Of a stretch of 64,000 nucleotides of DNA, positions 1 to 9,546 are shown piece by piece; the stretch's first letter is position 1; every line of letters starts with the position of its first letter. This DNA comes from Carboxylicivirga marina. Lineage in GTDB: Bacteria > Bacteroidota > Bacteroidia > Bacteroidales > Marinilabiliaceae. The DNA lies in assembly GCF_016612505.1 (NCBI RefSeq), contig NZ_JAENRR010000003.1, positions 1 to 64,000 on the forward strand, in the 5' to 3' direction. Below the pieces are notes generated by a model. The model saw nothing but the letters and a program-made list of their open reading frames with translations. It made no database searches and was not told where the DNA came from. A program made the position numbers and the translations under genes.

Positions 1-12
1 GCTAAAAATAAT

Positions 13-58
13 ACTGGAAATATACTTTAAAACTTATAGCATATCTCCAGTGTTTTTT
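13..58 (+). terminator. Probable terminator of a gene upstream of the window
   Basis: ACTGGA (13-18) pairs with TCCAGT (46-51), followed by GTTTTTT. The loop is long and AT-rich. The gene it would end lies outside the window. Confidence 0.45.
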
Positions 59-95
59 AGTTCGTAAGGATTAACTAATTAAACTAACTTTTGAA

Positions 96-935
96 ATGAT
101 GAGAAATTTTAGTTTGACTTTATTGTTATTTGTCAATGTTCTAGCAGTTTTGTCTCAAGAACAAGTTATCTATAAGCAGGTAGATTCCATAAAACTGGGA
201 ATGGAGGTATTCCGGCCGAATAAAGAGAGTGTTGATGATTTATATCCTGCCATTGTTTTCTTTTTTGGTGGTGGGTGGCAAAGGGGTAGTTTAAATCAAT
301 TTAAAGCACATGCCAACTATCTTTCTCAAAGAGGGATGGTGTGCTTTTTGGTTGATTACAGAGTGAATAAGAGGCATCAAACGACACCTTTTGAATCGCT
401 AAAGGATGCGAAGTCTGCCATTCGTTTTATACGAGCAAATGCTCGTAAATGGCATGTTAATCCTGAACAAATTGTAGCTGCTGGAGGTTCCGCGGGAGGT
501 CATTTGGCTGCTGCTTCAGCATTGATTGACCATTATGACGATGTTTCAGATTCAATTTCCGTTAGCTGTAAACCGAATGCGTTGATATTTTTTAACCCGG
601 TTATTGATAATGGACCCGGTGGCTATGGTTATGAGCGTATTGGGGATGCTTATAAGGACTTTTCACCACTTCATAATATTATAAAAGATGCACCTCCTAC
701 AATAATGTTTCTTGGAACAGAAGATCATTTAATACCTGTAGAAACTGTAAAATATTATCAAACGGTGATGGAAAAGGTGGGGAGCAGATGTGATTTATAT
801 CTTTATGATGGTGAAGGGCATGGTTTTTTTAACCGGAGCAACTTAAAATTTTACCAAGAAACGCTGGTAAAAGCTGATTCCTTCTTGATATCGATTAATT
901 ATCTTCAGAAGGAACCATACATTGAAATAAGATAA
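96..935 (+). CDS. Secreted alpha/beta hydrolase (carbohydrate esterase/lipase-like)
   Basis: This 279-aa protein starts with a signal peptide (about residues 1-20, ending VLSQEQ). It has the alpha/beta-hydrolase layout: an oxyanion-type GGGW stretch after FFF, the nucleophile elbow GGSAGG with Ser about 132, an Asp candidate in GTEDHLIP and a His candidate in EGHGFF near the C-terminus. Proteins of this type in Bacteroidota loci often remove acetyl or other ester groups from polysaccharides (family knowledge; the substrate here is not shown). ATG at 96 and 99 are both possible. It converges on the Nudix-type regulator with a 17-bp gap. A peptidase S9-like or lipase role cannot be excluded. 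Confidence 0.8.
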   Translation: MMRNFSLTLLLFVNVLAVLSQEQVIYKQVDSIKLGMEVFRPNKESVDDLYPAIVFFFGGGWQRGSLNQFKAHANYLSQRGMVCFLVDYRVNKRHQTTPFESLKDAKSAIRFIRANARKWHVNPEQIVAAGGSAGGHLAAASALIDHYDDVSDSISVSCKPNALIFFNPVIDNGPGGYGYERIGDAYKDFSPLHNIIKDAPPTIMFLGTEDHLIPVETVKYYQTVMEKVGSRCDLYLYDGEGHGFFNRSNLKFYQETLVKADSFLISINYLQKEPYIEIR

Positions 936-952
936 TCAGGTATGTTACTTAC

Positions 953-1636
953 TTACAAGTCAAATGTAAAGCCTTTATCTTTAAGTTTTTCGTAAATATT
1001 GAGATCAAACTTATAAAGATTTGCTGCCCGATGTGATACATTCTCTTGTTTTTTGCCCGTATCGTTTAGCAATTTCATTTTAAGTAACTTTCTTCTGAAG
1101 TTAGGTTTGTCAAATTTGGTCTCTAAAATGGCTTCGTATAACGATTGCAGTTGTAGTAAGGTAAATTCAAGTGGCAATAATTTGAATCCAATAGGCTCAT
1201 GTCTGACTATCTGCTTCAACCTGTTTAATCCGAATTGTAAAATTTCTTGATGATCAAAAATCAATTCAGGGTGATTTTTAACCGGGAACCATTGAACTTC
1301 ATAGACCGATTCGCTGGCTTCAACCTTTATGTCGCTGTATTTGACAAGTGAAAAGTATGTGATGGTGATAACCCGTTTCTTCGGATAGCGGTTTACATCT
1401 CCAAATGCCTTCAACTGTTCAAGGTATACATGATCAAGGCCGGTGTGTATTTTCAGAACCCGAGAAGCTGCCGCATCAATATTCTCATCATAATTGACAT
1501 ATCCGCCCGGCAAGGCCCATTCACCTCGGCTTTTACCTGCTGCCCATTTGAGTAATAAGGTGTGTAGTTCGTCATTATGAAATGAAAATATTATGCAGTC
1601 TATTGAAATATTACTAATCGCTTTTGTTCCTGTCAT
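953..1636 (-). CDS. NrtR/AraR-like Nudix-family transcriptional regulator
   Basis: This 227-aa protein has an N-terminal Nudix-like domain (about 1-140) and a C-terminal winged-helix DNA-binding domain (about 150-227), the NrtR-type architecture. The Nudix signature is degraded: the GX5E part is kept (GGYVNYDE), but the REXXEE part reads SRVLKIHTGL, so the catalytic glutamates are missing. That suggests ligand sensing rather than hydrolysis. In Bacteroidetes a protein of this architecture controls arabinose use, so a pentose-related effector is plausible here next to GH10/GH43 genes (inference). It is divergent from the first sulfatase operon, and the 180-bp gap between them holds repeated TAGTCA motifs that could be its sites. 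Confidence 0.85.
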   Translation of the reverse strand: MTGTKAISNISIDCIIFSFHNDELHTLLLKWAAGKSRGEWALPGGYVNYDENIDAAASRVLKIHTGLDHVYLEQLKAFGDVNRYPKKRVITITYFSLVKYSDIKVEASESVYEVQWFPVKNHPELIFDHQEILQFGLNRLKQIVRHEPIGFKLLPLEFTLLQLQSLYEAILETKFDKPNFRRKLLKMKLLNDTGKKQENVSHRAANLYKFDLNIYEKLKDKGFTFDL

Positions 1637-1670
1637 ATCAGTACTTGTAAATAATTAGATCATTTGATAA

Positions 1671-1761
1671 TAGTCAAAAATAGAATTATTTATTTGGATA
1701 ATTCTTAAAAAGAAATTACACTTGTAGTCAAAATGACAAAAAGATGTATTCGTTGTGACTA
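1671..1761. promoter_or_regulatory. Candidate regulator sites (TAGTCA repeats) between the nrtR-like gene and the sulfatase operon
   Basis: TAGTCAAAA occurs at 1671-1679 and 1725-1733, and its inverted form TTGTGACTA at 1753-1761. The second copy also forms the small palindrome GTCAAAATGAC (1727-1737). These sit in the divergent intergenic region of the Nudix-type regulator. Assignment to that regulator is inference from position and symmetry. Confidence 0.35.
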
Positions 1762-1851
1762 TAAGAGAATGCAAAAATAAAAGTTTAACAATAACTTCAA
1801 AATCTTTCAGAGAGATATATGTTTAGTCCACTACTTACAAGTAAAATAACA

Positions 1852-3288
1852 ATGAAAAAAATCAACATTATTGGTGTAATTATTATACTAATATCCTGTT
1901 ATGCGTGCCAAAGAAACAATGAGCAGTCTGCACAAAAAAAGAATGTGCTATTTATTGCTGTTGATGATTTGCGCTTGCAAGCTGGTGTTTATGGTAAAAA
2001 TCAAATGAAAACACCTTCAATAGATCAATTAGGAGCTGAAGGTATTGTGTTTGATAAGGCCTACTGTGCGGTTCCAGTTTGCGGAGCATCAAGGGCTAGT
2101 TTAATGAGTGGATTAAGACCAACGCCATCTCGTTTTGTTAATTATTATACCAAAAAAGATAATGATGCTCCTAAGGTTCCTAGTATCGCCAAATGGTTTA
2201 AAGAGAAAGGGTATACAACTTTATCACGAGGTAAAATATATCATTTCTGGAAGGATGATACCTTGGCCTGGTCAGATACGCCGTACATACCACAAACGGG
2301 TGTTGGTTTTCAAAACTATTTGACAGAGGAATCTTTGAGTATTGTAAAGGCAAACCAGACTGCAGAGCAACCAAATCGTATTAAAGGACCGGCGTTTGAG
2401 TCTCCTGATGTGGCTGATAATGCCTATCCGGACGGATTGTTAACAGAACAGGTTGTAAAAGATTTAAAACATTTTGCCGAGAATGAAGAGCCATTTTTTC
2501 TGGCTGTTGGTTTCTGGAAACCACATTTACCTTTTAATGCACCTAAAAAGTATTGGGATTTATATGATGAATCCGATCTTAAATTAGCAGACAATCCGGA
2601 AATGCCAGAAGGAGCACCTGCACAAGCCCATCACAACTGGAACGAACTAAGAGGGATGTACACGGGTATTCCACAGGAAGGGCCTGTATCTGACGAATTA
2701 GCAAAAAAGCTCATCCACGGGTATTACGCATGTGTGAGTTATACAGACGCACAAATTGGTATGATACTAAAGGAGTTGAAACACTTAGGTTTAGATGAAA
2801 ATACAGTGGTTGTGCTTTGGGGTGATCATGGATGGCACCTGGGCGATCATGGTCTGTGGTGTAAGCATTGTCATTTTGATAAAGTGCTTAATGCGCCACT
2901 CATTATAAAAGATCCTGAAATAAAGAGTGGTAAAACATCCTCGCTGGTTGAATTTATTGATATTTACCCGACACTTTGTGAATTATCAGGTATAGAACAG
3001 CCAACGCATTTAGATGGAAAAAGTCTTAAAAATGTCATGAAGGATCCTTCAGCTGTACATAAGGAAGCGGTGTTTGCCAGATATCACAATGGTGAATCTG
3101 TAAGAACGGATCAGTACTTATATACCCAGTGGTTAAATGATGGAAAAGTGGTAGCTGATATGCTGTATGATCATGCAAATGATCCGGATGAAAATATAAA
3201 TGTATCCAAGGACCCTGCATATAGCGATGTAGTTAAAGAGTTAGCTGCCTTATTGGAAGAGAACCGAAATGCTTTGAATAAACAATAA
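1852..3288 (+). CDS. S1-family sulfatase, lipoprotein (iduronate-2-sulfatase-like)
   Basis: About 478 aa from ATG 1852; an upstream in-frame ATG at 1819 would add 11 residues. I prefer 1852 because it gives a compact MKK lipoprotein signal with LISC/CYAC lipobox candidates. The sulfatase core is clear: metal-binding VDDLR near the N-terminus, the formylglycine motif CGASR (Cys about 77, the CxASR variant), GKIYH, and the GDHGWHLGDHG metal/active-site block. It would hydrolyse a sulfate ester on a sugar; the C(G)ASRAS form is typical of iduronate-2-sulfatase-like S1 enzymes. It is the first gene of an operon and its stop touches the next ATG (TAAATG). Confidence 0.93.
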   Translation: MKKINIIGVIIILISCYACQRNNEQSAQKKNVLFIAVDDLRLQAGVYGKNQMKTPSIDQLGAEGIVFDKAYCAVPVCGASRASLMSGLRPTPSRFVNYYTKKDNDAPKVPSIAKWFKEKGYTTLSRGKIYHFWKDDTLAWSDTPYIPQTGVGFQNYLTEESLSIVKANQTAEQPNRIKGPAFESPDVADNAYPDGLLTEQVVKDLKHFAENEEPFFLAVGFWKPHLPFNAPKKYWDLYDESDLKLADNPEMPEGAPAQAHHNWNELRGMYTGIPQEGPVSDELAKKLIHGYYACVSYTDAQIGMILKELKHLGLDENTVVVLWGDHGWHLGDHGLWCKHCHFDKVLNAPLIIKDPEIKSGKTSSLVEFIDIYPTLCELSGIEQPTHLDGKSLKNVMKDPSAVHKEAVFARYHNGESVRTDQYLYTQWLNDGKVVADMLYDHANDPDENINVSKDPAYSDVVKELAALLEENRNALNKQ

Positions 3289-4941
3289 ATGCAAAGTTTT
3301 ATGAGGATGTTTTTAAGGGTGATAGGTTTGTTGTGTTGGCTGGCTAGTATTATTTCTTGTCAGAATCCAGTCAATAGTAAAAATAACAAGCAGAAACCCA
3401 ACGTCGTTTTTATTATATGTGATGATTTAAATGATGCCATTGGTGGTATTGGAATGGGGGGACACCCACAAGCCTTAACGCCGAATCTTGATAAGATGAT
3501 AAACGAGGGGGTGAGCTTTAGTAATGCACAAAGCAACTGTCCGGTTTGTGGGCCATCTAGAGCAAGTTTGTGGAGTGGCCTTTATCCGCACTCAACAGGT
3601 TATTTCGGATATAAGCAACAACAGTATCACTGGCGAAACAATGAAGTTTTAAAGAACTCAGTGACTTTAGTTGAGCATTTGGCAGCAAATGATTACCAGG
3701 TGTATGGAACGGGGAAAATTCATCACAATGGGCATGAGGATTTTAGTGTCTTTAATAATAAGGATGGCTCTAACGGATTTGAAGTAGGCCCATCATTTGG
3801 TCCTTACCCATGGGACGGAGATCCGGCAAAAGCAGCTGTTAATATTAGAGGCGTTAAACACCCTGACTTACCTGAGGCTTATGAAAGTAATTCGTGCTGG
3901 GATAGTTTTGGACCCGTTAAGAATCTTTCTGAAACAATGAAAGGGAAAGGAACCTGGTTGTATAATCACGATGAAGAAGAATACAGGTACGTTAGTGAAG
4001 ATGACCGCGATTTAATGCCTGATGAGCGATGCGTTGAATATGTAAAAGAAGTATTAGCGGATGAGCATAAAAATCCGTTTTTTCTGGCAGTTGGATTTAA
4101 TCGCCCTCATTCGCCATGTTATGTTCCGGAAAAATATTTCGACATGTTTCCTTTGGAAACACTGGAGCTTGCGCCCTATCTTGTAAATGACTTGGCAGAT
4201 TGTGCTCCTTCCTTATGGAAAACACTTGATGTGGGCATGGGAGCAACAGGCTTTCAAAAGTATGATAAACTCGATAAAGTAGGTAAAGACATGCTGTTGA
4301 GATGGACACAAGCCTATTTAGCTTGTGTGGCTTTTGTTGATGATCAGATAGGTCAAACCATTGAGGCGATTAAAAGCAGTCCATACGGAGACAATACAAT
4401 CATTGTGGTAACTAGTGATCATGGATACCATATGGGCGAAAAGGAATATATTTTCAAAAATAGCCTTTGGGAAGAAAGTGCGCGGGTGCCTCTAATCTTT
4501 CAAGGTCCTGGCGTGGCAAAAGGGCAAAGTTGTGAAGTGCCTGTATCATTAATTGATATTTACCCGACAATGATTGATTTATGTGGGCTGCCAGGGGAGC
4601 CAAATGTGAATGGTAATCAGAAAAAGATTGACGGATATAGCCTTGTTCCATTGTTGTTAAACCCTGTAAAAGGCCAATGGAGTGGAAATGATTATGCCAT
4701 TACCGCGATTGCTTCCTCTGAAGCATTAGCTAAAGATGAATCGGCTAAACCGGAAACACAACATTACTCCATTAGAACTAAAAAATATAGATATGTATTG
4801 TGCCGTAATGGAGAGGAAGAATTGTATGACCATTCGGGGGATCCTTATGAATGGAAAAATGTAGCAGGACAAGAGCAGTATATGGCTGACAAATTGAGAC
4901 TAAAAGAGATAATCATCAATACATGTTATAAGAATAAGTAA
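3289..4941 (+). CDS. S1-family sulfatase, lipoprotein
   Basis: A 550-aa sulfatase. In-frame ATGs at 3289, 3301 and 3307 all precede a lipoprotein signal (ASIISC lipobox). The core has CDDLND for metal binding, the canonical formylglycine motif CGPSR (Cys about 87), the GTGKIHH block and SDHGYHMGEKEY. It begins directly after the preceding sulfatase stop and overlaps the GH10 start by one base (TAATG), which indicates translational coupling. Sequence differs clearly from the upstream sulfatase, so the two probably act on different sulfate positions (inference). Confidence 0.93.
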   Translation: MQSFMRMFLRVIGLLCWLASIISCQNPVNSKNNKQKPNVVFIICDDLNDAIGGIGMGGHPQALTPNLDKMINEGVSFSNAQSNCPVCGPSRASLWSGLYPHSTGYFGYKQQQYHWRNNEVLKNSVTLVEHLAANDYQVYGTGKIHHNGHEDFSVFNNKDGSNGFEVGPSFGPYPWDGDPAKAAVNIRGVKHPDLPEAYESNSCWDSFGPVKNLSETMKGKGTWLYNHDEEEYRYVSEDDRDLMPDERCVEYVKEVLADEHKNPFFLAVGFNRPHSPCYVPEKYFDMFPLETLELAPYLVNDLADCAPSLWKTLDVGMGATGFQKYDKLDKVGKDMLLRWTQAYLACVAFVDDQIGQTIEAIKSSPYGDNTIIVVTSDHGYHMGEKEYIFKNSLWEESARVPLIFQGPGVAKGQSCEVPVSLIDIYPTMIDLCGLPGEPNVNGNQKKIDGYSLVPLLLNPVKGQWSGNDYAITAIASSEALAKDESAKPETQHYSIRTKKYRYVLCRNGEEELYDHSGDPYEWKNVAGQEQYMADKLRLKEIIINTCYKNK

Positions 4942-6059
4942 TGAAGAGGAAAATTGACATAGTTCTGTTCTTATGGCTTGGTTGTTTGCTCCAAAGCGCA
5001 GGGCAAAATAATAACAATGGCTTAGCTGAGCTTTTTCAGGATCACTTTAAAGTTGGTGCAGCCATAAGTAACCGACTTTATAATGCTCATAACAGTGACC
5101 TAGATACGATTGTCCGAAATAATTTCAATTCTGTTGTGGCGGTGAATTGTATGAAAAGTGAACGTATTCAGCCTGACGAAGGAGTTTTTGTATTTAAAGA
5201 TGCAGATAGTTTCGTTAAGTATGGAGAGGCCAATGACATGTTCATTGTAGGCCATACGCTTGTTTGGCATTCTCAAGCACCTGATTGGTTTTTCGTTGAT
5301 GAAGCTGGGAATAATGTATCGAGAGAGGTGCTTATAGACCGTATGGAAAAGCATATCAAAACCCTTGTAGGAAGGTATAAAGGGCGAGTACATGGCTGGG
5401 ATGTCGTTAATGAAGCTGTGGTAAGCGAGGGAGATGGCTGGCGGCGAAGCAAGTGGTATGAAATCATCGGCGAAGAGTACGTGGAGCTAGCTTTTCAATT
5501 TGCACATGAAGCCGATCCTGATGCCGAATTATATTATAACGACTATAATCTTTATGTGCCAGCACGCCGGGAGGCAACGATAAAGGTGGTTAAGCGATTA
5601 CTTGATAAAGGCATTCGTATAGATGGCATTGGCATGCAAGCACATTATTTACTTGATACTCCTCTTGAGCAAATTAAAACAAGTGTTGATGCATTTGCCA
5701 GTTTGGGGGTAAATGTATTGGTGACTGAATTGGATATTTCAGTGCTTCCGTTTCCAAATGAAAATGTGAGTGCGGATGTCGGACTTTCAATAGAATATAA
5801 GGAAAAATACGATCCATATAGGAACGGATTACCAAATGAGATGGAGCAAAAACTGAGGGATAAATACGTTGATCTGTTCAAAATATATATGAGCCAGAAA
5901 GCTGTTAGTCGGGTTACTTTCTGGGGTGTTAGCGATCGATATTCCTGGAAAAATAATTTTCCGGTGAAGAATAGAACGGATTATCCTCTATTGTGGGATC
6001 GTGAGTTTAAACCAAAAGTTGCCTTTCATGGCATATGTGATTTAATGAAGAAACAATAA
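4941..6059 (+). CDS. GH10 endo-beta-1,4-xylanase-like glycoside hydrolase, secreted
   Basis: A 372-aa protein with a signal peptide (about 1-21, ending LQSAGQ) and one full GH10 domain. The acid/base Glu is in WDVVNEA (about E158) and the nucleophile in VTELDI (about E263). The HTLVWHSQAPDWF substrate-binding stretch and C-terminal TFWGVSDRYSWKN block are GH10 hallmarks. Expected action is internal cleavage of beta-1,4-xylan-type chains in the periplasm or at the surface. It is the first of three GH10 paralogs in 8.5 kb, each downstream of or near a sulfatase. The one-base overlap with the upstream sulfatase makes a sulfated xylan-like substrate reasonable (inference). Confidence 0.93.
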   Translation: MKRKIDIVLFLWLGCLLQSAGQNNNNGLAELFQDHFKVGAAISNRLYNAHNSDLDTIVRNNFNSVVAVNCMKSERIQPDEGVFVFKDADSFVKYGEANDMFIVGHTLVWHSQAPDWFFVDEAGNNVSREVLIDRMEKHIKTLVGRYKGRVHGWDVVNEAVVSEGDGWRRSKWYEIIGEEYVELAFQFAHEADPDAELYYNDYNLYVPARREATIKVVKRLLDKGIRIDGIGMQAHYLLDTPLEQIKTSVDAFASLGVNVLVTELDISVLPFPNENVSADVGLSIEYKEKYDPYRNGLPNEMEQKLRDKYVDLFKIYMSQKAVSRVTFWGVSDRYSWKNNFPVKNRTDYPLLWDREFKPKVAFHGICDLMKKQ

Positions 6060-6125
6060 GTAATTTTTCTGCAGGATGAGTATCAAACTGTTGGAATTGA
6101 GAATTATAATTTAAGAAATAAATTA

Positions 6126-7574
6126 ATGACGAATAAATTATCCATAAGAGAGAAGGTGGCATATAGTCTGGGAGACCTGGCAGCTAACCTTGTTTTTCAA
6201 ACATTAATGACTTACCTGGCCTATTTCTATACCGATATTTATGGATTGGAAACGAAGGATGCCTCTGCTGTCATATTAATTGTAGGTCTAGTTGCGGCCT
6301 TTGGGTTTAATCCTATTATGGGCGCCATTGCAGATAGAACTGCTACCAAATGGGGTAAATTCAGACCTTGGATACTCTGGACTGCTATTCCTCTGGGGGT
6401 GATAGCTTTATTGGCATTTAGCACCCCTGATTTTTCGTATAAAGGTAAATTGATTTATGCCGTCGTCACCTATACTTTACTCTTGCTTTTATATGCTGCC
6501 AATAACCTGCCTTATTCGGCTTTAAGCGGTGTGATTACAGGTGATATGAAAGAACGTAATAGCATTTCATCATATCGATTTGTAGCTGTTATGTTCGCCC
6601 AGTTTTTTGTGCAGGTTTTTATGTTGGCCATTATCGAGTCGGCAGGAGGTGGCGATAAAGCTTTGGGTATTGAAATAGTCATGACATGGTTGGCTGTCAT
6701 AGGCACTGTGATGTTGTTAATTACGTTTATCTTTACACGTGAGCGAATTGTGCCTAAACCTGAGCAAAAATCAAGTGTGATTGAGGATTTGGCCGATCTG
6801 GTTAAAAATAAGCCATGGGTCATTATATTGGCTGTAACAACTTTGTTATTTATTACGCTTGCGATGAAGGGTGGGTCGTATGTGTATTATTTTCAGAACT
6901 ATATCGATGCGGGAAGCCTCACTTTATTTATTCAGCCGATACTAAATTTCCTAACAGCAATTGGGCTTAATTTCTTTGGGGAGAATCCTGTGTCTGCTGG
7001 CTTTGGCTTATTCAATGCAGGCGGTATCATTTTTATGATAGTTGGTATTTCCTTGTCAAAACGATTTGCAGACAGGTATGGTAAACGAGATGTGTTTATA
7101 ACAGCACTGTTTATTTCTACAATCTTTATTGTTTTGTTCTACTTCTTTAGTCCGGAGTCTATTGGTCTGATATTCATATCTCAGATACTCCATGGCTTTT
7201 TCTATGGACTTACCATTCCTCTATTGTGGGCCATGATTGCTGATGTAGCTGACTATTCAGAGTGGAAAAATAACCGCAGGGCAACAGCTATTATTTTCTC
7301 TGCCATGATGGTAGGCCTAAAAGGAGGATTAAGTATCGGAGGAGCCCTGGTCACATGGATTTTAGGATTATACGGATACTTAACAAAAGAGGCAATGTTT
7401 ATGGGTGAAAATCTGATGCAACCAGATAGTGCTGTTCATGGAACCAAAATGTTAGTAAGCGTCTTTCCAGCCATTCCATTCTTTATAGCTATTGGCCTGC
7501 TTTTCTTTTATGAAATAAATAAAAGCACGGAAGTGATGATTGAAACAGAATTAAATGAACGAAGAAAGAACTAA
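6126..7574 (+). CDS. GPH-family sugar:cation symporter (xyloside transporter-like)
   Basis: A 482-aa polytopic inner-membrane protein with about 12 hydrophobic segments. The N-terminal REKVAYSLGDLAANLVFQ and the DRTATKWGKFRPW loop are typical of the glycoside-pentoside-hexuronide symporter family (MelB/XynP type). It should import oligosaccharides released by the GH10 enzymes, with cation symport. Its 3' end overlaps the upstream-most candidate start of the cytoplasmic GH43 gene, so the two form a transport-plus-cleavage unit as in xylan operons of other Bacteroidetes (family knowledge). Exact substrate is not visible in the sequence. Confidence 0.9.
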   Translation: MTNKLSIREKVAYSLGDLAANLVFQTLMTYLAYFYTDIYGLETKDASAVILIVGLVAAFGFNPIMGAIADRTATKWGKFRPWILWTAIPLGVIALLAFSTPDFSYKGKLIYAVVTYTLLLLLYAANNLPYSALSGVITGDMKERNSISSYRFVAVMFAQFFVQVFMLAIIESAGGGDKALGIEIVMTWLAVIGTVMLLITFIFTRERIVPKPEQKSSVIEDLADLVKNKPWVIILAVTTLLFITLAMKGGSYVYYFQNYIDAGSLTLFIQPILNFLTAIGLNFFGENPVSAGFGLFNAGGIIFMIVGISLSKRFADRYGKRDVFITALFISTIFIVLFYFFSPESIGLIFISQILHGFFYGLTIPLLWAMIADVADYSEWKNNRRATAIIFSAMMVGLKGGLSIGGALVTWILGLYGYLTKEAMFMGENLMQPDSAVHGTKMLVSVFPAIPFFIAIGLLFFYEINKSTEVMIETELNERRKN

Positions 7575-7578
7575 AAAA

Positions 7579-8601
7579 ATGAAACAAGATAAATACGATA
7601 TACTTGAAGAAAAAGCAATTTCACAACCATTGGTTGAACATATATATACGGCGGACCCATCTGCACACGTTTTTAATGGTCGTTTGTATATTTACCCTTC
7701 ACATGACATTGAAGCAGGTATTCCTTTTAATGATAACGGGGATCATTTTGATATGAGGGATTATCACGTTCTTTCCATGGATGAAATTGGAGGAGAAGTG
7801 ACGGATCACGGTAATGTACTGGATGTAAAAGATATTCCATGGGCCGGCAGGCAATTATGGGATTCGGATGCAACTCATAAAGATGGCAAGTATTACCTGT
7901 ACTTTCCGCTAAAGGACAAGAATGATATTTTCCGTATTGGTGTAGCCATCAGTGATAAGCCCGAAGGGCCATTTGTTCCAGAAGAAAGGCCTATTGATGG
8001 TAGTTACAGTATCGATCCGGCTGTGTTTGAAGATGAAGATGGCAGCCATTATATGTATTTTGGTGGTATATGGGGTGGACAGCTGCAACGCTATCGAAAC
8101 AATAAAGCCCAGGAAGCAGGTTGTGAACCAGCCGACAAAGAACCAGCACTATGTCCTAAAGTAGTACGCCTAAGTGATAATATGCTTGAGTTTGGAGAGG
8201 AACCAAAAGATTTGGTTATTCTAGATCAGGAAGGTAATCCTTTACAAGCAGGAGACCACGAACGTCGCTTCTTTGAAGCCTCCTGGATGCATAAATATAA
8301 AGGGAAATACTATTTCTCATACTCAACAGGCAATACTCACAAAATATGTTATGCCACCGGAGATAATCCATATGGCCCATTCACCTATCAGGGTGTTATA
8401 CTGGAGCCTGTTGTAGGGTGGACAACGCACCATTCAGTTGTTGAATTCAAAGGAAAGTGGTATTTATTTTATCATGACTGCATCCTGTCTAAAGGTGAAA
8501 CACACCTGAGGTCTGTTAAATGTACTGAATTACAATATAATGATGAGGGGGACATTCAGACCATAAAACCCTATCTCGCTGCTGAAGAAATGAATATTTA
8601 A
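7579..8601 (+). CDS. GH43 beta-xylosidase/arabinofuranosidase-like enzyme, cytoplasmic
   Basis: About 340 aa from ATG 7579; ATG 7555 lies inside the symporter gene and would add eight residues. There is no signal peptide, so it should act in the cytoplasm. A five-bladed GH43 fold is indicated by the three acidic residues: TADPSAH (D about 26), YSIDPAVFED (D about 146) and FFEASWM (E about 233). YIYPSHD is typical of the GH43_1-like beta-xylosidases linked to GPH transporters. It would cleave imported xylo-oligosaccharides. Arabinofuranosidase activity is an alternative that sequence alone cannot exclude. Confidence 0.9.
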   Translation: MKQDKYDILEEKAISQPLVEHIYTADPSAHVFNGRLYIYPSHDIEAGIPFNDNGDHFDMRDYHVLSMDEIGGEVTDHGNVLDVKDIPWAGRQLWDSDATHKDGKYYLYFPLKDKNDIFRIGVAISDKPEGPFVPEERPIDGSYSIDPAVFEDEDGSHYMYFGGIWGGQLQRYRNNKAQEAGCEPADKEPALCPKVVRLSDNMLEFGEEPKDLVILDQEGNPLQAGDHERRFFEASWMHKYKGKYYFSYSTGNTHKICYATGDNPYGPFTYQGVILEPVVGWTTHHSVVEFKGKWYLFYHDCILSKGETHLRSVKCTELQYNDEGDIQTIKPYLAAEEMNI

Positions 8602-8644
8602 TGGATAAATAAACCCGATTAGTTTAATTTAAATCAAATGCCTT

Positions 8645-9469
8645 ATGAAAAAAATTACTTTTTTATTTATTGTTTCATTTTTATGTTTTTCGGCATATGC
8701 TCAGGAAAACCTATTGGAAACAGCAGGGAAGAATCCTTCATTAAATGCAAAAGATGCCAGTGATTTATCCCAGGGTTGTTGGTGGTGGAGTGGTTATCAG
8801 ACAGGTTTGGGTGGCAATATGGTTGCAGCAACACCAGGTCAGGGGAATGATGATACTTCTTGCGGAAAGGTTGAGTTTAACGGAGCGTTGGATGCTTCAA
8901 CCTTCAAATGGGGAGCTCAGCATCAATGGATCGATATCACAAGTGGGGTAGCACATACCTGTTCTTATTGGATTAAGTCCGATACTGATGCGAAAGTGAT
9001 TGGGATTAGAGTTAATTATGATACTGATGGTGCCAGCAATTGGGAAGGCGCAACTGGTAAAGAAACAACCGTTGATATAGCAGATGGTTGGGTGTTTGAT
9101 AGTTTTGTATTTCCGGCAGATGCGCAAGCTAATAATGGTAGCGCACCAACTGCCTTAAAGATTATTGCCTGTGGAGCCTCCACGACAGGAGCTTTCTATA
9201 TTGACAATGTAAGTCTTTATGAAGGAACCGCAACCAGCATTAATAAAACAGAAGTTGAAAAGTTAAGAGTGTCAGTTGCACCTGATGGTTCAAAATTGGC
9301 TCTGTTTGGTGACTTAAATAGTGTAGTTGAAATTTATGGAGTAACTGGTTCATTATTGATTCAAACCAACGTTATTGGTCAAAACCCAATGGTTGATATT
9401 TCCGGATTAAACAGGGGTAATATTTATATAGCAAAAGTTGGCGATCAGATAGTGAAGTTTGTTAAGTAA
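8645..9469 (+). CDS. Secreted CBM-like beta-sandwich protein with T9SS C-terminal tail
   Basis: A 274-aa protein with a signal peptide (ending SAYAQ), a Trp-rich carbohydrate-binding-like beta-sandwich (about 22-195; QGCWWWSGYQTG, then GAFYIDNVSLYEGT as the typical last strand of CBM4/9/22-like domains) and a C-terminal type A T9SS sorting domain (about 205-274, ending GNIYIAKVGDQIVKFVK). There is no catalytic domain, so it is probably a surface glycan-binding protein. It closes the first operon, 43 bp after GH43. The CBM family assignment is by fold pattern only. Confidence 0.75.
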   Translation: MKKITFLFIVSFLCFSAYAQENLLETAGKNPSLNAKDASDLSQGCWWWSGYQTGLGGNMVAATPGQGNDDTSCGKVEFNGALDASTFKWGAQHQWIDITSGVAHTCSYWIKSDTDAKVIGIRVNYDTDGASNWEGATGKETTVDIADGWVFDSFVFPADAQANNGSAPTALKIIACGASTTGAFYIDNVSLYEGTATSINKTEVEKLRVSVAPDGSKLALFGDLNSVVEIYGVTGSLLIQTNVIGQNPMVDISGLNRGNIYIAKVGDQIVKFVK

Positions 9470-9494
9470 CTTCTTATTTATAAAATTGACATTT

Positions 9495-9541
9495 ACCCCA
9501 TAGTTGCTTTTTGGTTATAGTTGATTAAGTAGCTGTGGGGT
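9495..9541 (+). terminator. Hairpin terminator after the first operon
   Basis: ACCCCATAGTT (9495-9505) pairs with AGCTGTGGGGT (9531-9541) with two G-T pairs, followed by ATTTTA. It overlaps a possible GTG start at 9535, which argues that the next gene starts downstream of it. Confidence 0.5.
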
Positions 9542-9546
9542 ATTTT

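Noticed and set aside
9535-9546. GTG 9535 as start of the second GH10 gene
   Set aside because: It lies in the right arm of a terminator-like hairpin; ATG 9547 or 9559 gives a normal lipoprotein signal.
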